Notes under the pieces: generated by a model | Seen by the model: the letters and a program-made list of their open reading frames with translations, nothing else | Databases searched by the model: none | What the model was told of the DNA's origin: nothing | NCBI GenBank assembly: GCA_045631885.1 | Contig: JAZQVN010000013.1 | Location: 1 to 64,000 of the forward strand | Length of the DNA: 64,000 bases | Direction of reading: 5' to 3' | Source: CAJOLV01 sp045631885 | GTDB lineage: Bacteria > Bacillota_I > Bacilli_A > RFN20 > CAG-826 | Part shown: positions 8,179 to 17,223 of the stretch, in pieces | How the letters are laid out: the number at the start of each line of letters is the position of its first letter | Position numbering within the stretch: the stretch's first letter is position 1 | Position numbers and translations under genes: made by a program

Positions 8179-8649
8179 ATGAAAGAAGCAAACATATCTT
8201 GGGATGAATACTTTATGGGTATTGCCTTATTATCTTCTTTAAGAAGTAAAGATCCAAACACAAAAGTCGGCGCTTGTATCGTTGATGATGACAATAAAGT
8301 TGTCTCTATCGGTTATAACGGTATGCCCGCGGGATTAGATGAAGATCAATTATCTTGGAATAAGGGTGAAGGCTTAGATAGCAAATATTTATATGTCTGT
8401 CACGCTGAGTTTAACGCCATCTTAAATACAAGAAACGGCGCCTCTCTCCGCGGATGTAGATTATATGTCACATTATTCCCATGTAATGAATGTGCGAAAG
8501 CGGTCATTCAAACCGGAATTAAAGAAGTTATCTATCTCGATAACAAATATCAAGACACCACTGGTGTTCAAGCTTCTTTAAAAATGCTCCAACTTGCCGG
8601 TATCAAAATTAGAAAATACGAAGAATCAGTTCCAGAAATCGAATATTAA
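8179..8649 (+). CDS. comEB: dCMP deaminase (ComEB-type)
   Basis: 156 residues of the zinc cytidine/deoxycytidylate deaminase family. The zinc ligands and catalytic Glu are in CHAEFNA and PCNECAKA, the classic (H)xE...PCxxC signature. It converts dCMP to dUMP, the substrate of ThyA (encoded at 61875-62705), and the following folD supplies the folate. Proteins of this type are called ComEB near competence genes, but no competence genes are seen here, so the role is nucleotide metabolism. Confidence 0.9.
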   Translation: MKEANISWDEYFMGIALLSSLRSKDPNTKVGACIVDDDNKVVSIGYNGMPAGLDEDQLSWNKGEGLDSKYLYVCHAEFNAILNTRNGASLRGCRLYVTLFPCNECAKAVIQTGIKEVIYLDNKYQDTTGVQASLKMLQLAGIKIRKYEESVPEIEY

Positions 8650-8651
8650 TT

Positions 8652-9443
8652 ATGACTATTAAAGAATACGTAAAATTTAAAAAAGAAGAGATGAAAAATC
8701 TCATCTCCAATATGCCAACTCCTCCAAAGTTAGTCATCGTTCAAATCAATGAAGATGAAGCTAGCTATGCTTATATCAGAGGCAAATTAAAAGACGCCGC
8801 CGAATTAGGAGTGAATGCTGAACTAGTTAAACTACCACTTGAGACCACTCAAGAACAACTACTCAATAAAATTGATGAGTTAAATAAAGATAGTTCTGTT
8901 GATGGCTTTATCGTTCAAATGCCACTACCAAAACATATCAATGAAGAGACGGTTAAATTAGCTATTTCTCCAGAAAAAGATGTTGATGGTTTTCATCCAT
9001 TAAGTCATTTAGATCCATGTACCCCAAGAGGTATCATGAACTACTTAATTTCGGAAAATGTTCAAATTCAGGGGAAAAATGCAGTGGTTATTGGCCGTTC
9101 TAATATTGTTGGTAAACCAATGGCGAAGCTCCTTCTCGCTGCTAACGCGAATGTCACAGTCTTACATTCCAAAACATCTTTTGAAGATATGAAAAGATAT
9201 ATCGCTAACGCTGATATCATCGTCATCGCAATTGGAAAAGCTGGTTTCTTAGATAACAAATTTGAATATAAGAAAGACGCGATTCTCGTGGATGTTGGAA
9301 TTAACCGCCTTGAAGATGGCTTACACGGCGACGCAATTAGAGATTTACCAGTCGGTTTACAAACACCAGTTCCAGGTGGTGTTGGCTTATTAACTAGACT
9401 CGCTTTATATCAAAACTTACTAACCATTGTTAACGGAAAATGA
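8652..9443 (+). CDS. folD: Methylenetetrahydrofolate dehydrogenase/cyclohydrolase
   Basis: 263 residues, slightly short of the usual 280 because the N-terminus begins directly with TIKEYVKFK. The catalytic Tyr41-x3-Lys45 (SYAYIRGK), the QMPLPKH and DVDGFHP substrate motifs, the Rossmann segment VIGRSNIVGKP and the signature TPVPGGVG are all present. Interconverts 5,10-methylene-, methenyl- and 10-formyl-tetrahydrofolate. It lies 2 nt after the deaminase gene, so it is co-transcribed. The stop is TGA, which shows that TGA is not read as Trp here. Confidence 0.95.
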   Translation: MTIKEYVKFKKEEMKNLISNMPTPPKLVIVQINEDEASYAYIRGKLKDAAELGVNAELVKLPLETTQEQLLNKIDELNKDSSVDGFIVQMPLPKHINEETVKLAISPEKDVDGFHPLSHLDPCTPRGIMNYLISENVQIQGKNAVVIGRSNIVGKPMAKLLLAANANVTVLHSKTSFEDMKRYIANADIIVIAIGKAGFLDNKFEYKKDAILVDVGINRLEDGLHGDAIRDLPVGLQTPVPGGVGLLTRLALYQNLLTIVNGK

Positions 9444-9444
9444 A

Positions 9445-9473
9445 CAAAAAAGGCACATTAAGTGCTTTTTTTC
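9445..9473 (+). terminator. folD terminator
   Basis: AAAAAAGGCAC-ATTAA-GTGC followed by seven T residues. Confidence 0.75.
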
Positions 9474-9524
9474 TAGATTATTATACTCTTCATCACTAAA
9501 ATGATAGAAAAGGGGTAAATCATT

Positions 9525-10082
9525 ATGTTTTTCTTCAATCAAACTAAACGCCTTTGGTTAGAGTTTTTTAAATTCAAAAGATTAAAGTCTTTACCGTTAT
9601 GGCTCTCTATTATTTTAGGCATCTTATTAAGTCCATTTATTTTAGTGTTCATCATCTTAATTGGTGTCTTATTCCTCTGCGCGATTATCTATTCATTATT
9701 AAGCGCTCCAATTGAATATCTTCACGGTATCTTAAAAGAAGAAATTAAAGAGAAGCACCCTGCAGTGCAAGTAGTTCTCTATTTCATCTCTTGGAGTATC
9801 TTATTTCCTTTATATGTCACATTCGCCTTCTTCTCCTTCTATATTTATTTCTTCTATTTCCTAGTCTCCTTAGTGGGTTGGCTAGTATCTCTCGCTGGAT
9901 TTAAATTCCATCTTTCTCCAAACGAAGAGAATATCGAAAATGACATTCCAGTTAGAGTAAAGAAAGAAAAAGCCCCTAAAGCACCTAAACAGAAAAAAGA
10001 AAAAGGCGCTAAGGCTCCTAAAGAAGGTCAAGAAACCCCAAAAGAAGCCGCTCCTAAGGAAGAAGAACCAAAAGAAGAATAA
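9525..10082 (+). CDS. Membrane protein with charged, Lys/Pro/Glu-rich tail, function unknown
   Basis: 185 residues, not recognised. Hydrophobic segments lie at about 26-57 (probably one long or two short helices) and 83-122 (two helices). A low-complexity tail (about 145-185) is built from repeated KAPK/APKE/PKEE motifs and is likely disordered and cytoplasmic. The tail resembles the Ala/Pro/Lys/Glu extensions on several ribosomal proteins encoded nearby, so it may be a trait of this lineage. Preceded by AGGGGT as a weak ribosome binding site; stands alone with its own terminator. Confidence 0.7.
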   Translation: MFFFNQTKRLWLEFFKFKRLKSLPLWLSIILGILLSPFILVFIILIGVLFLCAIIYSLLSAPIEYLHGILKEEIKEKHPAVQVVLYFISWSILFPLYVTFAFFSFYIYFFYFLVSLVGWLVSLAGFKFHLSPNEENIENDIPVRVKKEKAPKAPKQKKEKGAKAPKEGQETPKEAAPKEEEPKEE

Positions 10083-10100
10083 TTAATCGTTTATACAATT

Positions 10101-10124
10101 AACGGCTCAACAAAGCCGTTTTTT
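10101..10124 (+). terminator. Terminator of the membrane protein gene
   Basis: AACGGCT-CAACAA-AGCCGTT followed by T residues. Confidence 0.8.
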
Positions 10125-10205
10125 GTTACATATAATAAATGATGATAAATATGTTCGTCTACCAATTGTTATTGGTGAAATAGTTACCCCTGATTGTCAA
10201 GATTA

Positions 10206-10236
10206 AAAAAATGACTTCGCGATTGAAGTCATTTTT
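10206..10236. terminator. Terminator after the lipoprotein gene
   Basis: AAAAATGACTTC-GCGATT-GAAGTCATTTTT: a 12-bp symmetrical stem with A/T runs on both sides. It lies 15 nt beyond the stop of the minus-strand lipoprotein gene and could act in both directions. Confidence 0.75.
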
Positions 10237-10251
10237 ATTCTCGAATAAATC

Positions 10252-10662
10252 CTAGAAAAATGAACCTAATCCAGAATCGCTGACTGCAGCGTCAGTTCCG
10301 TAATAAACAACATTATTCTTTTGTCCAGATTTCGCAGATTTATCTCCTGAATGTGGAACCCTAGATAATTGAGCGCTATATAAATCGGAGAATGAAGTGG
10401 CGTTTTCAATTGACATGAAATACCACGCGAATAAATATTCATCAGCTCCCTTTAAACCGGTTAAGTAATATTCTAAACCGATTGTCATTGGGAAGACTTC
10501 CGCTAAAACGGTTTTATCAAATTCATCGCTGGTAATAACAGAAACTTTATATTCCTTTTGTAACAATGTTGCTTTTGTTTGTTCTGCGCTGACACTGGCT
10601 TGGCAAGCCGCTAATCCCATCACTGACGCTAATGCGAGAACACCTAATTTTGCTAATCTCAT
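10252..10662 (-). CDS. Small lipoprotein, function unknown
   Basis: 136 residues with a signal peptide and lipobox GLAAC (Cys20 the lipidated residue), so it is anchored to the outer face of the membrane. The mature part has no motif I recognise; it contains an aromatic stretch EYYLTGLKGADEYLFAWYF and a Ser/Lys/Asn-rich C-terminus. A strong AGGAGG site precedes the start. It stands alone with its own terminator. Confidence 0.75.
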   Translation of the reverse strand: MRLAKLGVLALASVMGLAACQASVSAEQTKATLLQKEYKVSVITSDEFDKTVLAEVFPMTIGLEYYLTGLKGADEYLFAWYFMSIENATSFSDLYSAQLSRVPHSGDKSAKSGQKNNVVYYGTDAAVSDSGLGSFF

Positions 10663-10721
10663 AAATGAAACCTCCTAATTAATTATTTTACCATTTTTTC
10701 ATATATTTATCATCGAAAAAC

Positions 10722-10746
10722 AAAAAAGGAACAGATTTCTCTGTCC
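10722..10746 (-). terminator. Terminator of the S10-spc-alpha operon
   Basis: Read leftward: GGGACAG-AGAAAT-CTGTTCC followed by TTTTTTG, about 20 nt after the rplQ stop. No other strong terminator was seen between rpsJ and here, which supports one long transcript of about 15 kb. Confidence 0.85.
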
Positions 10747-10765
10747 CTATTTGAATATCAATAGA

Positions 10766-11167
10766 TTATTCAACCCAAGTAACAACTTCGATTGGGGCGT
10801 TATCGCCTCTACGGTTGCCGAGTTTTAATCTACGGGTATAACCACCGTTACGATCTTTGAAGCGTGGACCGATTTCAGAGAATAAGACATCAAGGGCTTT
10901 GACACCTTTTTCGTTTTCGATATTTCTGACAAATCTAGCCGCTTGTCTTTTCGCGTTCATAACATCTTCTTTTTTAGTTAATGTAACTAAGCGATCAGCT
11001 TCTTTAACAACATCTCTAGCAGTGGCTTCTGTGACTTTCACTGTGCCGTGGAGAATTAAATCTGTCACGACATTACGAAGCATATTTTCATATTTGCTCT
11101 TGGTATATCCGGCCTTAAATCTAACACCGGCTTTACCGTGAACATTTCTACGACCTTGTGCTGGCAT
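10766..11167 (-). CDS. rplQ: Ribosomal protein L17
   Basis: 133 residues, full family length. Typical start (PAQGRRNVHGKAGVRF replaces the common MRHRKAGRKLGR) and the conserved middle YTKSKYENMLRNVVTDLILHG. Part of the large subunit near the exit tunnel. Last gene of the alpha segment, as in Bacillus; AGGAGG site upstream. Confidence 0.95.
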   Translation of the reverse strand: MPAQGRRNVHGKAGVRFKAGYTKSKYENMLRNVVTDLILHGTVKVTEATARDVVKEADRLVTLTKKEDVMNAKRQAARFVRNIENEKGVKALDVLFSEIGPRFKDRNGGYTRRLKLGNRRGDNAPIEVVTWVE

Positions 11168-11183
11168 AAATTATATCCTCCTA

Positions 11184-12155
11184 TTATTCAAAATCTTTGA
11201 AGGACAAACCATAACCAGCAAGTTTTTCCTTAATTTCTTTAAGGGATTTCTTACCGAGGTTTTTCACCTTCATCATATCTTCTTCAGTCTTTTCAGTTAA
11301 TTCAAGGACTGTTTGAATGCCCGCTCTCTTGAGGCAGTTATAACTACGAACAGAGAGATCGAGTTCTTCAATAGCGAAGTTTTCGTATTTGTTTTCTTCG
11401 ACAGGAGCGATATCCTTTTCGATGTTAATATCGCGTGTGATATCAGCGACATTAAGGAATTTTTCGAAGTGTTTAATTAATAAGTTAGCACTTTCCGCAA
11501 GGGCAACTTGTGGAGTGATGGAACCATCGGTCCAGATTTCAATTGTTAATTTATCGAAATGGGAATCGTGTCCAACACGTGTAGCGTCAACTGTGTAGTT
11601 CGCTTTTCTCACTGGAGAATAGTTACTATCAGTGGCGATTGTGCCTAATTGGAGAGTTGGATGGAGAACTTTGTTTTGTTCACCAGTGACATAACCTCTA
11701 CCATTTCTGGCGTGGAGAACCATTCTTAAACTGCCACGTTCTGTTAAGTGGGCAATCACTAAGTCTGGGTTAACAACTTGCACACCAGTGCCTTCGGTTT
11801 TGATCATTCCAGCGGTAACAACAGCAGGACCTTGAACGTTGATTTCAAGTTTCTTATTGCTATCATCGCCTTCATCGATGCGAAGAATTAAATCTTTTAA
11901 ATTGAGAATGATGGCTGTGACATCTTCTTCAACGCCTTCTAAAGCGGTGAATTCATGACGAGCACCTTCGACTTCAACAGCGTAGATGGAAGCGCCTGGT
12001 AAAGAAGATAACAAGACTCTTCTTAAAGCGTTACCTAATGTTAAGCCGAATCCTCTTTCTAATGGTTCGATGACGAATCTACCATAGTTTTCGGTTCCGT
12101 CATAATCAGCTTGGGTAATATCAAATCTTTCAAATGGATTAGCGATTTTCATCAT
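11184..12155 (-). CDS. rpoA: RNA polymerase alpha subunit
   Basis: 323 residues. The N-terminal domain carries the assembly motif GFGLTLGNALRRVLLSSLPG, and the C-terminal DNA- and activator-binding domain has the helix-hairpin-helix LKRAGIQTVLELTE...VKNLGKKSLKEIKEKL. Two consecutive ATG codons follow the AGGAGG site at 5 and 8 nt; either could be used. Embedded in the ribosomal operon as in other Firmicutes. Confidence 0.97.
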   Translation of the reverse strand: MMKIANPFERFDITQADYDGTENYGRFVIEPLERGFGLTLGNALRRVLLSSLPGASIYAVEVEGARHEFTALEGVEEDVTAIILNLKDLILRIDEGDDSNKKLEINVQGPAVVTAGMIKTEGTGVQVVNPDLVIAHLTERGSLRMVLHARNGRGYVTGEQNKVLHPTLQLGTIATDSNYSPVRKANYTVDATRVGHDSHFDKLTIEIWTDGSITPQVALAESANLLIKHFEKFLNVADITRDINIEKDIAPVEENKYENFAIEELDLSVRSYNCLKRAGIQTVLELTEKTEEDMMKVKNLGKKSLKEIKEKLAGYGLSFKDFE

Positions 12156-12167
12156 TCTTTCCTCCTA

Positions 12168-12557
12168 TTAGCCTCTTGGGCGTTTTGGTGGGCGGCAGCC
12201 GTTATGTGGGATTGGAGTGCTATCAACGATGGATAAGACTTGTAATCCTGCAACTGCTAAGCTACGGATAGCGCCTTCTCTACCTGGGCCTGGGCCTTTA
12301 ACATCGACATCGACTTGTCTGATGCCTTGTTCGTAAGCAGCTTTTGCAGCGGCTTCAGCAGCTTGCATAGCGGCGAATGGTGTACTTTTCTTTGCCCCTT
12401 TGAAGCCCATCGCACCAGCGGAGGACCATGTTAAGGCATTACCTTGTTCGTCACAAATTGTAACGATTGTGTTATTGAAGGTGGAGTGAATGTGTGCAAC
12501 ACCTTTCGTAAATGAACGTTTGATTTTCTTTTTACGAGCATTTGTTTTTTGTGCCAT
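12168..12557 (-). CDS. rpsK: Ribosomal protein S11
   Basis: 129 residues, complete. Carries the family core VAHIHSTFNNTIVTICDEQGN and the C-terminal IPHNGCRPPKRPRG. Platform protein of the small subunit. It lies between rpsM and rpoA as expected. Confidence 0.97.
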   Translation of the reverse strand: MAQKTNARKKKIKRSFTKGVAHIHSTFNNTIVTICDEQGNALTWSSAGAMGFKGAKKSTPFAAMQAAEAAAKAAYEQGIRQVDVDVKGPGPGREGAIRSLAVAGLQVLSIVDSTPIPHNGCRPPKRPRG

Positions 12558-12578
12558 ATACGATTACTCTCCTTTCAA

Positions 12579-12956
12579 TTAACCTTGAGGCGCCATCTTC
12601 TTATTCGCAATGGTCTTACGTGGACCTTTACGTGTTCTGGCGTTTGTTTTGGTTCTTTGACCGTTGACTGGTAATCCTCTTCTATGACGGGTGCCACGAT
12701 AGCAACCGATTTCGGTTAAACGTTTGATGTTTAACGCGACTTCTCTTCTGAGATCACCTTCGGTCTTGTATTTACTGATTTCGTTTCTGATTGCACCGAG
12801 TTGATCATCGGTTAAATCTTTAACTCTAATTGTGCCGTCGACTTTTGCGCCTTCGCAAATAAGTTCAGCGGTATGTCTTCCGATACCATAAATATAGGTA
12901 AGGGAAATTTTGACTGGTTTGTCATTAGGAATATCTACACCTACTAAACGTGCCAT
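12579..12956 (-). CDS. rpsM: Ribosomal protein S13
   Basis: 125 residues. Start MARLVGVDIPNDKPVKISLTYI and basic C-terminal tail RGLPVNGQRTKTNARTRKGP are typical. Small-subunit head protein that contacts P-site tRNA. Confidence 0.97.
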   Translation of the reverse strand: MARLVGVDIPNDKPVKISLTYIYGIGRHTAELICEGAKVDGTIRVKDLTDDQLGAIRNEISKYKTEGDLRREVALNIKRLTEIGCYRGTRHRRGLPVNGQRTKTNARTRKGPRKTIANKKMAPQG

Positions 12957-12971
12957 ATTCTAATATCCTCC

Positions 12972-13085
12972 TTAACCTTGTCTCTGCTTATGCTTTGGAT
13001 TTTCACAAATGACCATAACTTTGCCATTTCTCTTAATCACTTTGCATTTTGGGCAGATTGGTTTTACTGAAGGTCTGACTTTCAT
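12972..13085 (-). CDS. rpmJ: Ribosomal protein L36
   Basis: 37 residues, found by reading the gap between infA and rpsM. The protein starts MKVRPSVKPICPKCKVIKR and carries the zinc ligands CPKC...C...H, the zinc-binding form of L36. AGGAGG lies 8 nt upstream. Order infA-rpmJ-rpsM is the Firmicutes order. Confidence 0.95.
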   Translation of the reverse strand: MKVRPSVKPICPKCKVIKRNGKVMVICENPKHKQRQG

Positions 13086-13109
13086 AATTTCTTTCCTCCT
13101 AGTTTGATT

Positions 13110-13328
13110 CTACTTGAATCTAAATGTTATGCGGCCCCGTGTTAAATCATAAGGCGAGATTTCTACCGTAACTCTATCACCTGGGAGAATGCGTATGTAA
13201 TTCATACGGATTTTGCCAGAAACGGTGGCCAAGATTACGACGCCGTTTTCGAGCTTGACCTTAAACATCGTGTTAGGTAAGCATTCGGTAACGACCGCCT
13301 GTACTTCGATCATATCTTGTTTAGACAT
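13110..13328 (-). CDS. infA: Translation initiation factor IF-1
   Basis: 72 residues, exact family length, with the OB-fold motifs VKLENGVVILATVSGKIRMNYIRILPGDRV. Binds the ribosomal A site during initiation. Overlaps the end of map by 8 nt, suggesting translational coupling. Confidence 0.96.
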   Translation of the reverse strand: MSKQDMIEVQAVVTECLPNTMFKVKLENGVVILATVSGKIRMNYIRILPGDRVTVEISPYDLTRGRITFRFK

Positions 13329-14094
13329 ATAGTTTCTTTTCCTCTTCTGTTAAAGTAATGATTTCTCTTCCAGTTTCAGTAACCACGATTGTGTTTTCAT
13401 AATGGCAAGTTAATTTGCCGTCTTTACTTTTCACTGTCCACCCATCACCTAAGATGCGTGTTTCTTTATTTCCCTCTAAAACCATTGGTTCGACACAGAA
13501 TGTCATCCCTTTAGCTAAGATTGGACCAGTTTGTGGTTTACCGTAATTTGGAACAGCGGGGTCTTCGTGCATTGATTTACCGATTCCGTGACCAGTGAAA
13601 TCTCTAGCGACGTTATACCCGTTACTTTCGACTAATTGTTGCACTGCGCTTTGAATGTCGCCCAAGTGGACACCTGGTTTCACTAAGCTCGCTGCTTTCC
13701 AGAAAGCTTCTTTAGTGACATCCATTAATCTTTGAGCTCTTTCAGTAATCGTGCCAACCGCATATGTACGGCACGCATCTGCGCAATACCCTTGATAACA
13801 TGCCACGACATCAAGGGAAACGATATCTCCTTCGTGAATGATAATCTTCTTTGAAGGAATTCCGTGAATCAATGTTTCATTCACACTTACGCATATCGCT
13901 GAGGGGAAGTCATAATATCCTTTACATGGAGCAGTACAACCGCTACCGAAGATAATCTCTTCCGCTTTTTCATTGATTTCGTAAGTTGAAACGCCTGGCT
14001 TAAGCATCTTGGAGCATTCAACGAATACTTTCGCGACTACTTCGCCAGCCTTTTTCATTAATTCAATTTCCCTTGGTGACTTGACAATAATCAT
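13321..14094 (-). CDS. map: Methionine aminopeptidase, type I
   Basis: 257 residues. The metal ligands appear in SLDVVACYQGYCADACRT, HGIGKSMHEDP and the distal E of CVEPM. Removes the initiator Met from new proteins. It sits between adk (2 nt away) and infA. Confidence 0.95.
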   Translation of the reverse strand: MIIVKSPREIELMKKAGEVVAKVFVECSKMLKPGVSTYEINEKAEEIIFGSGCTAPCKGYYDFPSAICVSVNETLIHGIPSKKIIIHEGDIVSLDVVACYQGYCADACRTYAVGTITERAQRLMDVTKEAFWKAASLVKPGVHLGDIQSAVQQLVESNGYNVARDFTGHGIGKSMHEDPAVPNYGKPQTGPILAKGMTFCVEPMVLEGNKETRILGDGWTVKSKDGKLTCHYENTIVVTETGREIITLTEEEKKLYV

Positions 14095-14096
14095 AA

Positions 14097-14747
14097 TTAA
14101 GCTTTTAAATTTTCAGAAACTTGATCGAAGAGTAGTTCTTTTCCCACTAAGGAATCAAATGATTCTAATAAGCCTTCTTTGGCGTAGAAATCAAGTAATG
14201 GCTTAGTGTCTTGAACATAGTGTTCTAAACGGACTTTCAATGCTTCTTCATTGTCATCCGCTCTTTGATATAGTGGTCCACCACAGATGTCACAAACACC
14301 TTCAACCTTTGGTTTCATATTGGTGATGTGATATGGCGCGCCACAAGTTTTACAAACTCTTCTACCGCTAATGCGTTTGATGAGTTCTTCTTTGTCGCAA
14401 TCTAAGTTGATAACAACTTCAATTGGACGATTTATTTCTTTTGACATTTTCTTTAACGCTTCCGCTTGAGGAAGAGTTCTTGGGAATCCGTCTAATAAGA
14501 AACCTTTTTCGCAATCATCTTGACTTAAGCGTTCTCTGACGATGCCAATTGTGACTTCATCAGGGACTAAATCGCCTTTATCAATAAATGATTTCGCTAA
14601 TTTGCCGAGATCAGTGCCTGCTTTGATGGCTTCTCTGAACATATCACCTGTTGAGATATGAACTAAGTCATAAGCGGACATTAATTGCTTGGCTAATGTG
14701 CCTTTTCCCGCTCCGGGAGGGCCCATTAAGATAATATTCTTTTTCAT
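14097..14747 (-). CDS. adk: Adenylate kinase
   Basis: 216 residues. P-loop GPPGAGKGT (9-17), the DGFPRT motif, and a LID domain with four zinc cysteines (CKTCGAPY...CDICGG), the Gram-positive zinc form. Interconverts ATP + AMP and 2 ADP. Its start overlaps the secY stop (TAATG). Confidence 0.97.
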   Translation of the reverse strand: MKKNIILMGPPGAGKGTLAKQLMSAYDLVHISTGDMFREAIKAGTDLGKLAKSFIDKGDLVPDEVTIGIVRERLSQDDCEKGFLLDGFPRTLPQAEALKKMSKEINRPIEVVINLDCDKEELIKRISGRRVCKTCGAPYHITNMKPKVEGVCDICGGPLYQRADDNEEALKVRLEHYVQDTKPLLDFYAKEGLLESFDSLVGKELLFDQVSENLKA

Positions 14748-16099
14748 TATGCATTACCTCCAGAGGCAACGACTTCCTCGAAGGATTTACCAGCGAGTAA
14801 GCCATCGATTTGAGAATTAAGTTCGAGAGCGACACCGACAACGATGATTAAGCCTGTACCACCTAACGCTAAGCTTGGGTAGTCTTGGAAGACTGTCAAA
14901 GTGAGGATACTTGGTAAGGCCGCGATAACCGCTAAGGCCATCGCACCGATGAATGTCACACGGTTAAGAACTTTTCTGACATATCTTTCAGTTTCGACGC
15001 CCGGTCTAACACCAGGAATGTAGGAACCATTCTTTTGGAAGTTCTCCGCTAATTGTTCAGGGTTGATCTGTAAGTTAGCGTAGAAGAATGTAAACATAAT
15101 CGTGAGAGCGACATAAATGATGAGGCCCCACGGCATTGACCAATCACCCATATTGGTCATTTTGCTTGATGAGAATACGTTGAGCCATTCGGCGTTAGTA
15201 TCAGAGCCAATAAAGGCAACGATGATACTTGGAGCAGTCATAATTGAGCTAGCAAAGATGACTGGGATAACGCCTGCGGAGTTAATCTTAATTGGTAAGA
15301 AACTCGCTTTGGCCATTGATTGGGTTTGTCCTCCACCTTTTCCAGAATGTTGCACTGGAATCTTTCTTTTTGATAACTCGATGAATGTAACAAACGAGAT
15401 GATGAGTAAGAAAGAGAAGATGTAGAGGAGGAAGGAGAAGACACCAGCGATTTGTGCGGCATCTCCTGGGTTAGCAGCGAGGATCCATCTTTGGAACGCT
15501 GTGCTAACTTGATTTGGTAAGGAGCAAACGATACCCGCGAAAATAATCATGGAAATACCGTTACCGATACCTTTAACAGAGATTTGGTCACCTAACCACA
15601 TCACTGTCATAGAACCTGCGAGCATAACGATGACGACATACACGTATGTGAGCCATGGATATGTCCCGGTTTCAAATGTAACTAATTCACTCGTTTCCAT
15701 CGTCTTGATAATGCCATACGCTTGAACAGCGCCTAACATTAAGGTCAAGTAACGAGTGGCCATTTCCATCTTTCTACGACCATATTGGCCTTGGCGTTTT
15801 AATTCTGACATCGCTGGCAAGACATCGGTCGCTAATAATTGAACGATGATCTGCGCGGTGATGTAAGGGGAAACACCTAATGCGAAGATGGAGAATGTTT
15901 GAAGTGTTCCGCCACCGAAGATGTTCATTAAGGCGAGGGCGTTATTACTTTCTAAGTAGCTAGATAAATCGTCGCTATTTAAAGTCGCGCCCGGGACCCT
16001 AATTTGACACCCGATACGGAAGATAAATAAGATCAGGATCGTAAATAAGATACGCTCCATAATCTCTTTGTTTTTGAGAATGGACGCTAATTTTTTCAT
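14747..16099 (-). CDS. secY: Preprotein translocase subunit SecY
   Basis: 450 residues with ten predicted membrane helices. Conserved plug/pore region IFGGGTLQTFSIFALGVSPYITAQIIVQLL and cytoplasmic loop with ERYVRKVLNR. Forms the Sec channel through which the secreted proteases and lipoproteins of this window would pass. Ends 2 nt from adk's partner overlap, in standard order rplO-secY-adk. Confidence 0.97.
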   Translation of the reverse strand: MKKLASILKNKEIMERILFTILILFIFRIGCQIRVPGATLNSDDLSSYLESNNALALMNIFGGGTLQTFSIFALGVSPYITAQIIVQLLATDVLPAMSELKRQGQYGRRKMEMATRYLTLMLGAVQAYGIIKTMETSELVTFETGTYPWLTYVYVVIVMLAGSMTVMWLGDQISVKGIGNGISMIIFAGIVCSLPNQVSTAFQRWILAANPGDAAQIAGVFSFLLYIFSFLLIISFVTFIELSKRKIPVQHSGKGGGQTQSMAKASFLPIKINSAGVIPVIFASSIMTAPSIIVAFIGSDTNAEWLNVFSSSKMTNMGDWSMPWGLIIYVALTIMFTFFYANLQINPEQLAENFQKNGSYIPGVRPGVETERYVRKVLNRVTFIGAMALAVIAALPSILTLTVFQDYPSLALGGTGLIIVVGVALELNSQIDGLLAGKSFEEVVASGGNA

Positions 16100-16101
16100 T
16101 A

Positions 16102-16542
16102 TTAGATCACCTCAATTTTGCCACCAGCTTCACTAATCGCTTTTTCAGCGGATTTAGAGAATTTGTGGGCTTGAACAGTTAAACTCTTACTAAGCTTACC
16201 ATTTCCGAGCACTTTAATTCCATCATATTCCTTACGGACTAAACCTGATTCGACTAATAAAGTTGGAGTGACTAATGTTCCGTTTTCAAATCTTTCTAAA
16301 TCGGAAACATTAATGACTGCATAATTGACATGATTAACATTCTTAAAACCACGTTTTGGTAAGGCTCTGAATAATGGTAATTGACCACCTTCGAAACCTA
16401 AACGGACACCACCGCCTGAACGGGCATTTTGACCTTTGTGGCCTTTGCCAGCGGTTTTACCGTTACCACTACCTTCACCACGGCCTTTACGCCAATTTTC
16501 TTGACGGCTGCCAGCGGTTGGTTGAAGTTCATGCAATTTCAT
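16102..16542 (-). CDS. rplO: Ribosomal protein L15
   Basis: 146 residues. Start MKLHELQPTAGSRQ and Gly-rich GEGSGNGKTAGKGHKGQNARSG are diagnostic. It follows rpsE with a gap of only 43 nt, which leaves no room for rpmD (L30), normally found here in Bacillus. Confidence 0.97.
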   Translation of the reverse strand: MKLHELQPTAGSRQENWRKGRGEGSGNGKTAGKGHKGQNARSGGGVRLGFEGGQLPLFRALPKRGFKNVNHVNYAVINVSDLERFENGTLVTPTLLVESGLVRKEYDGIKVLGNGKLSKSLTVQAHKFSKSAEKAISEAGGKIEVI

Positions 16543-16585
16543 AAATGCACCTCCTTAATACAATTTTTGTTACTAATAGCAACAA

Positions 16586-17209
16586 TTATTCTTGGCTACG
16601 AAGAGCTCTTGTCTCTTTATAGCTCTTAAGGCTTTCTAAACCTTGGTTGACAGCGCGGACAATGTTAATTGGAGCGCGGCTACCATAAACCTTGGAGCAA
16701 ACGTTTTGCACGCCTGCTAATTCTAAGACAGCACGGACTGGACCACCAGCGATGATACCAGTACCTTCTGGGGCTGGTTTGAGGTACACATTACAGGCAC
16801 CATATTTTCCAACCACTTCGTGGGAGATTGTGTTACCTTTGACAAGATGAATCTTGAAAAGGTTTTTCTTTGCGGCTTCTGAAGCTTTCTTGATTGCATC
16901 TGGGACTTCAGCAGCTTTTCCGAGAGCGAAACCATATCTACCTTTGTGGTCACCGATGACGACAAGGGCGGTGAATTTCATACGACGTCCACCTTTGACG
17001 GTTTTACTAACTCTATTAATAAAGACGACTCTTTCTTCAAATTCTTTTGGTTCGTCACGGCGATCTCTGCGATCTTTTCTGTCGCCTCTTGGGGCACCCT
17101 TGCGGTCACCTCTTGGGCGGCGATCTCTTCTTTCGCCTTCTTTTGGGGCTTCTGTAGCAGGAGCAGCTTCTGCGGCTGGTGCTTCGTTAACAACTTTTTC
17201 TTCTTCCAT
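16586..17209 (-). CDS. rpsE: Ribosomal protein S5 with N-terminal extension
   Basis: 207 residues; the usual length is about 165. The core starts near residue 57 (EFEERVVFINRVSKTVKGGRR) and is complete. The first ~55 residues are low complexity: an acidic Ala/Pro/Glu part followed by Arg/Asp/Gly repeats (RRDRRPRGDRKG...). The start at 17209 is chosen because GGAGG lies 8 nt upstream; an in-frame ATG at 17224 overlaps the rplR stop and has no such site. Confidence 0.95.
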   Translation of the reverse strand: MEEEKVVNEAPAAEAAPATEAPKEGERRDRRPRGDRKGAPRGDRKDRRDRRDEPKEFEERVVFINRVSKTVKGGRRMKFTALVVIGDHKGRYGFALGKAAEVPDAIKKASEAAKKNLFKIHLVKGNTISHEVVGKYGACNVYLKPAPEGTGIIAGGPVRAVLELAGVQNVCSKVYGSRAPINIVRAVNQGLESLKSYKETRALRSQE

Positions 17210-17223
17210 TGTTCTGCCCTCCA

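Noticed and set aside
9441..9443. Mycoplasma genetic code (TGA = Trp), considered because L30 is missing
   Set aside because: folD and addB end at TGA in the correct place for their families, so TGA is a stop.
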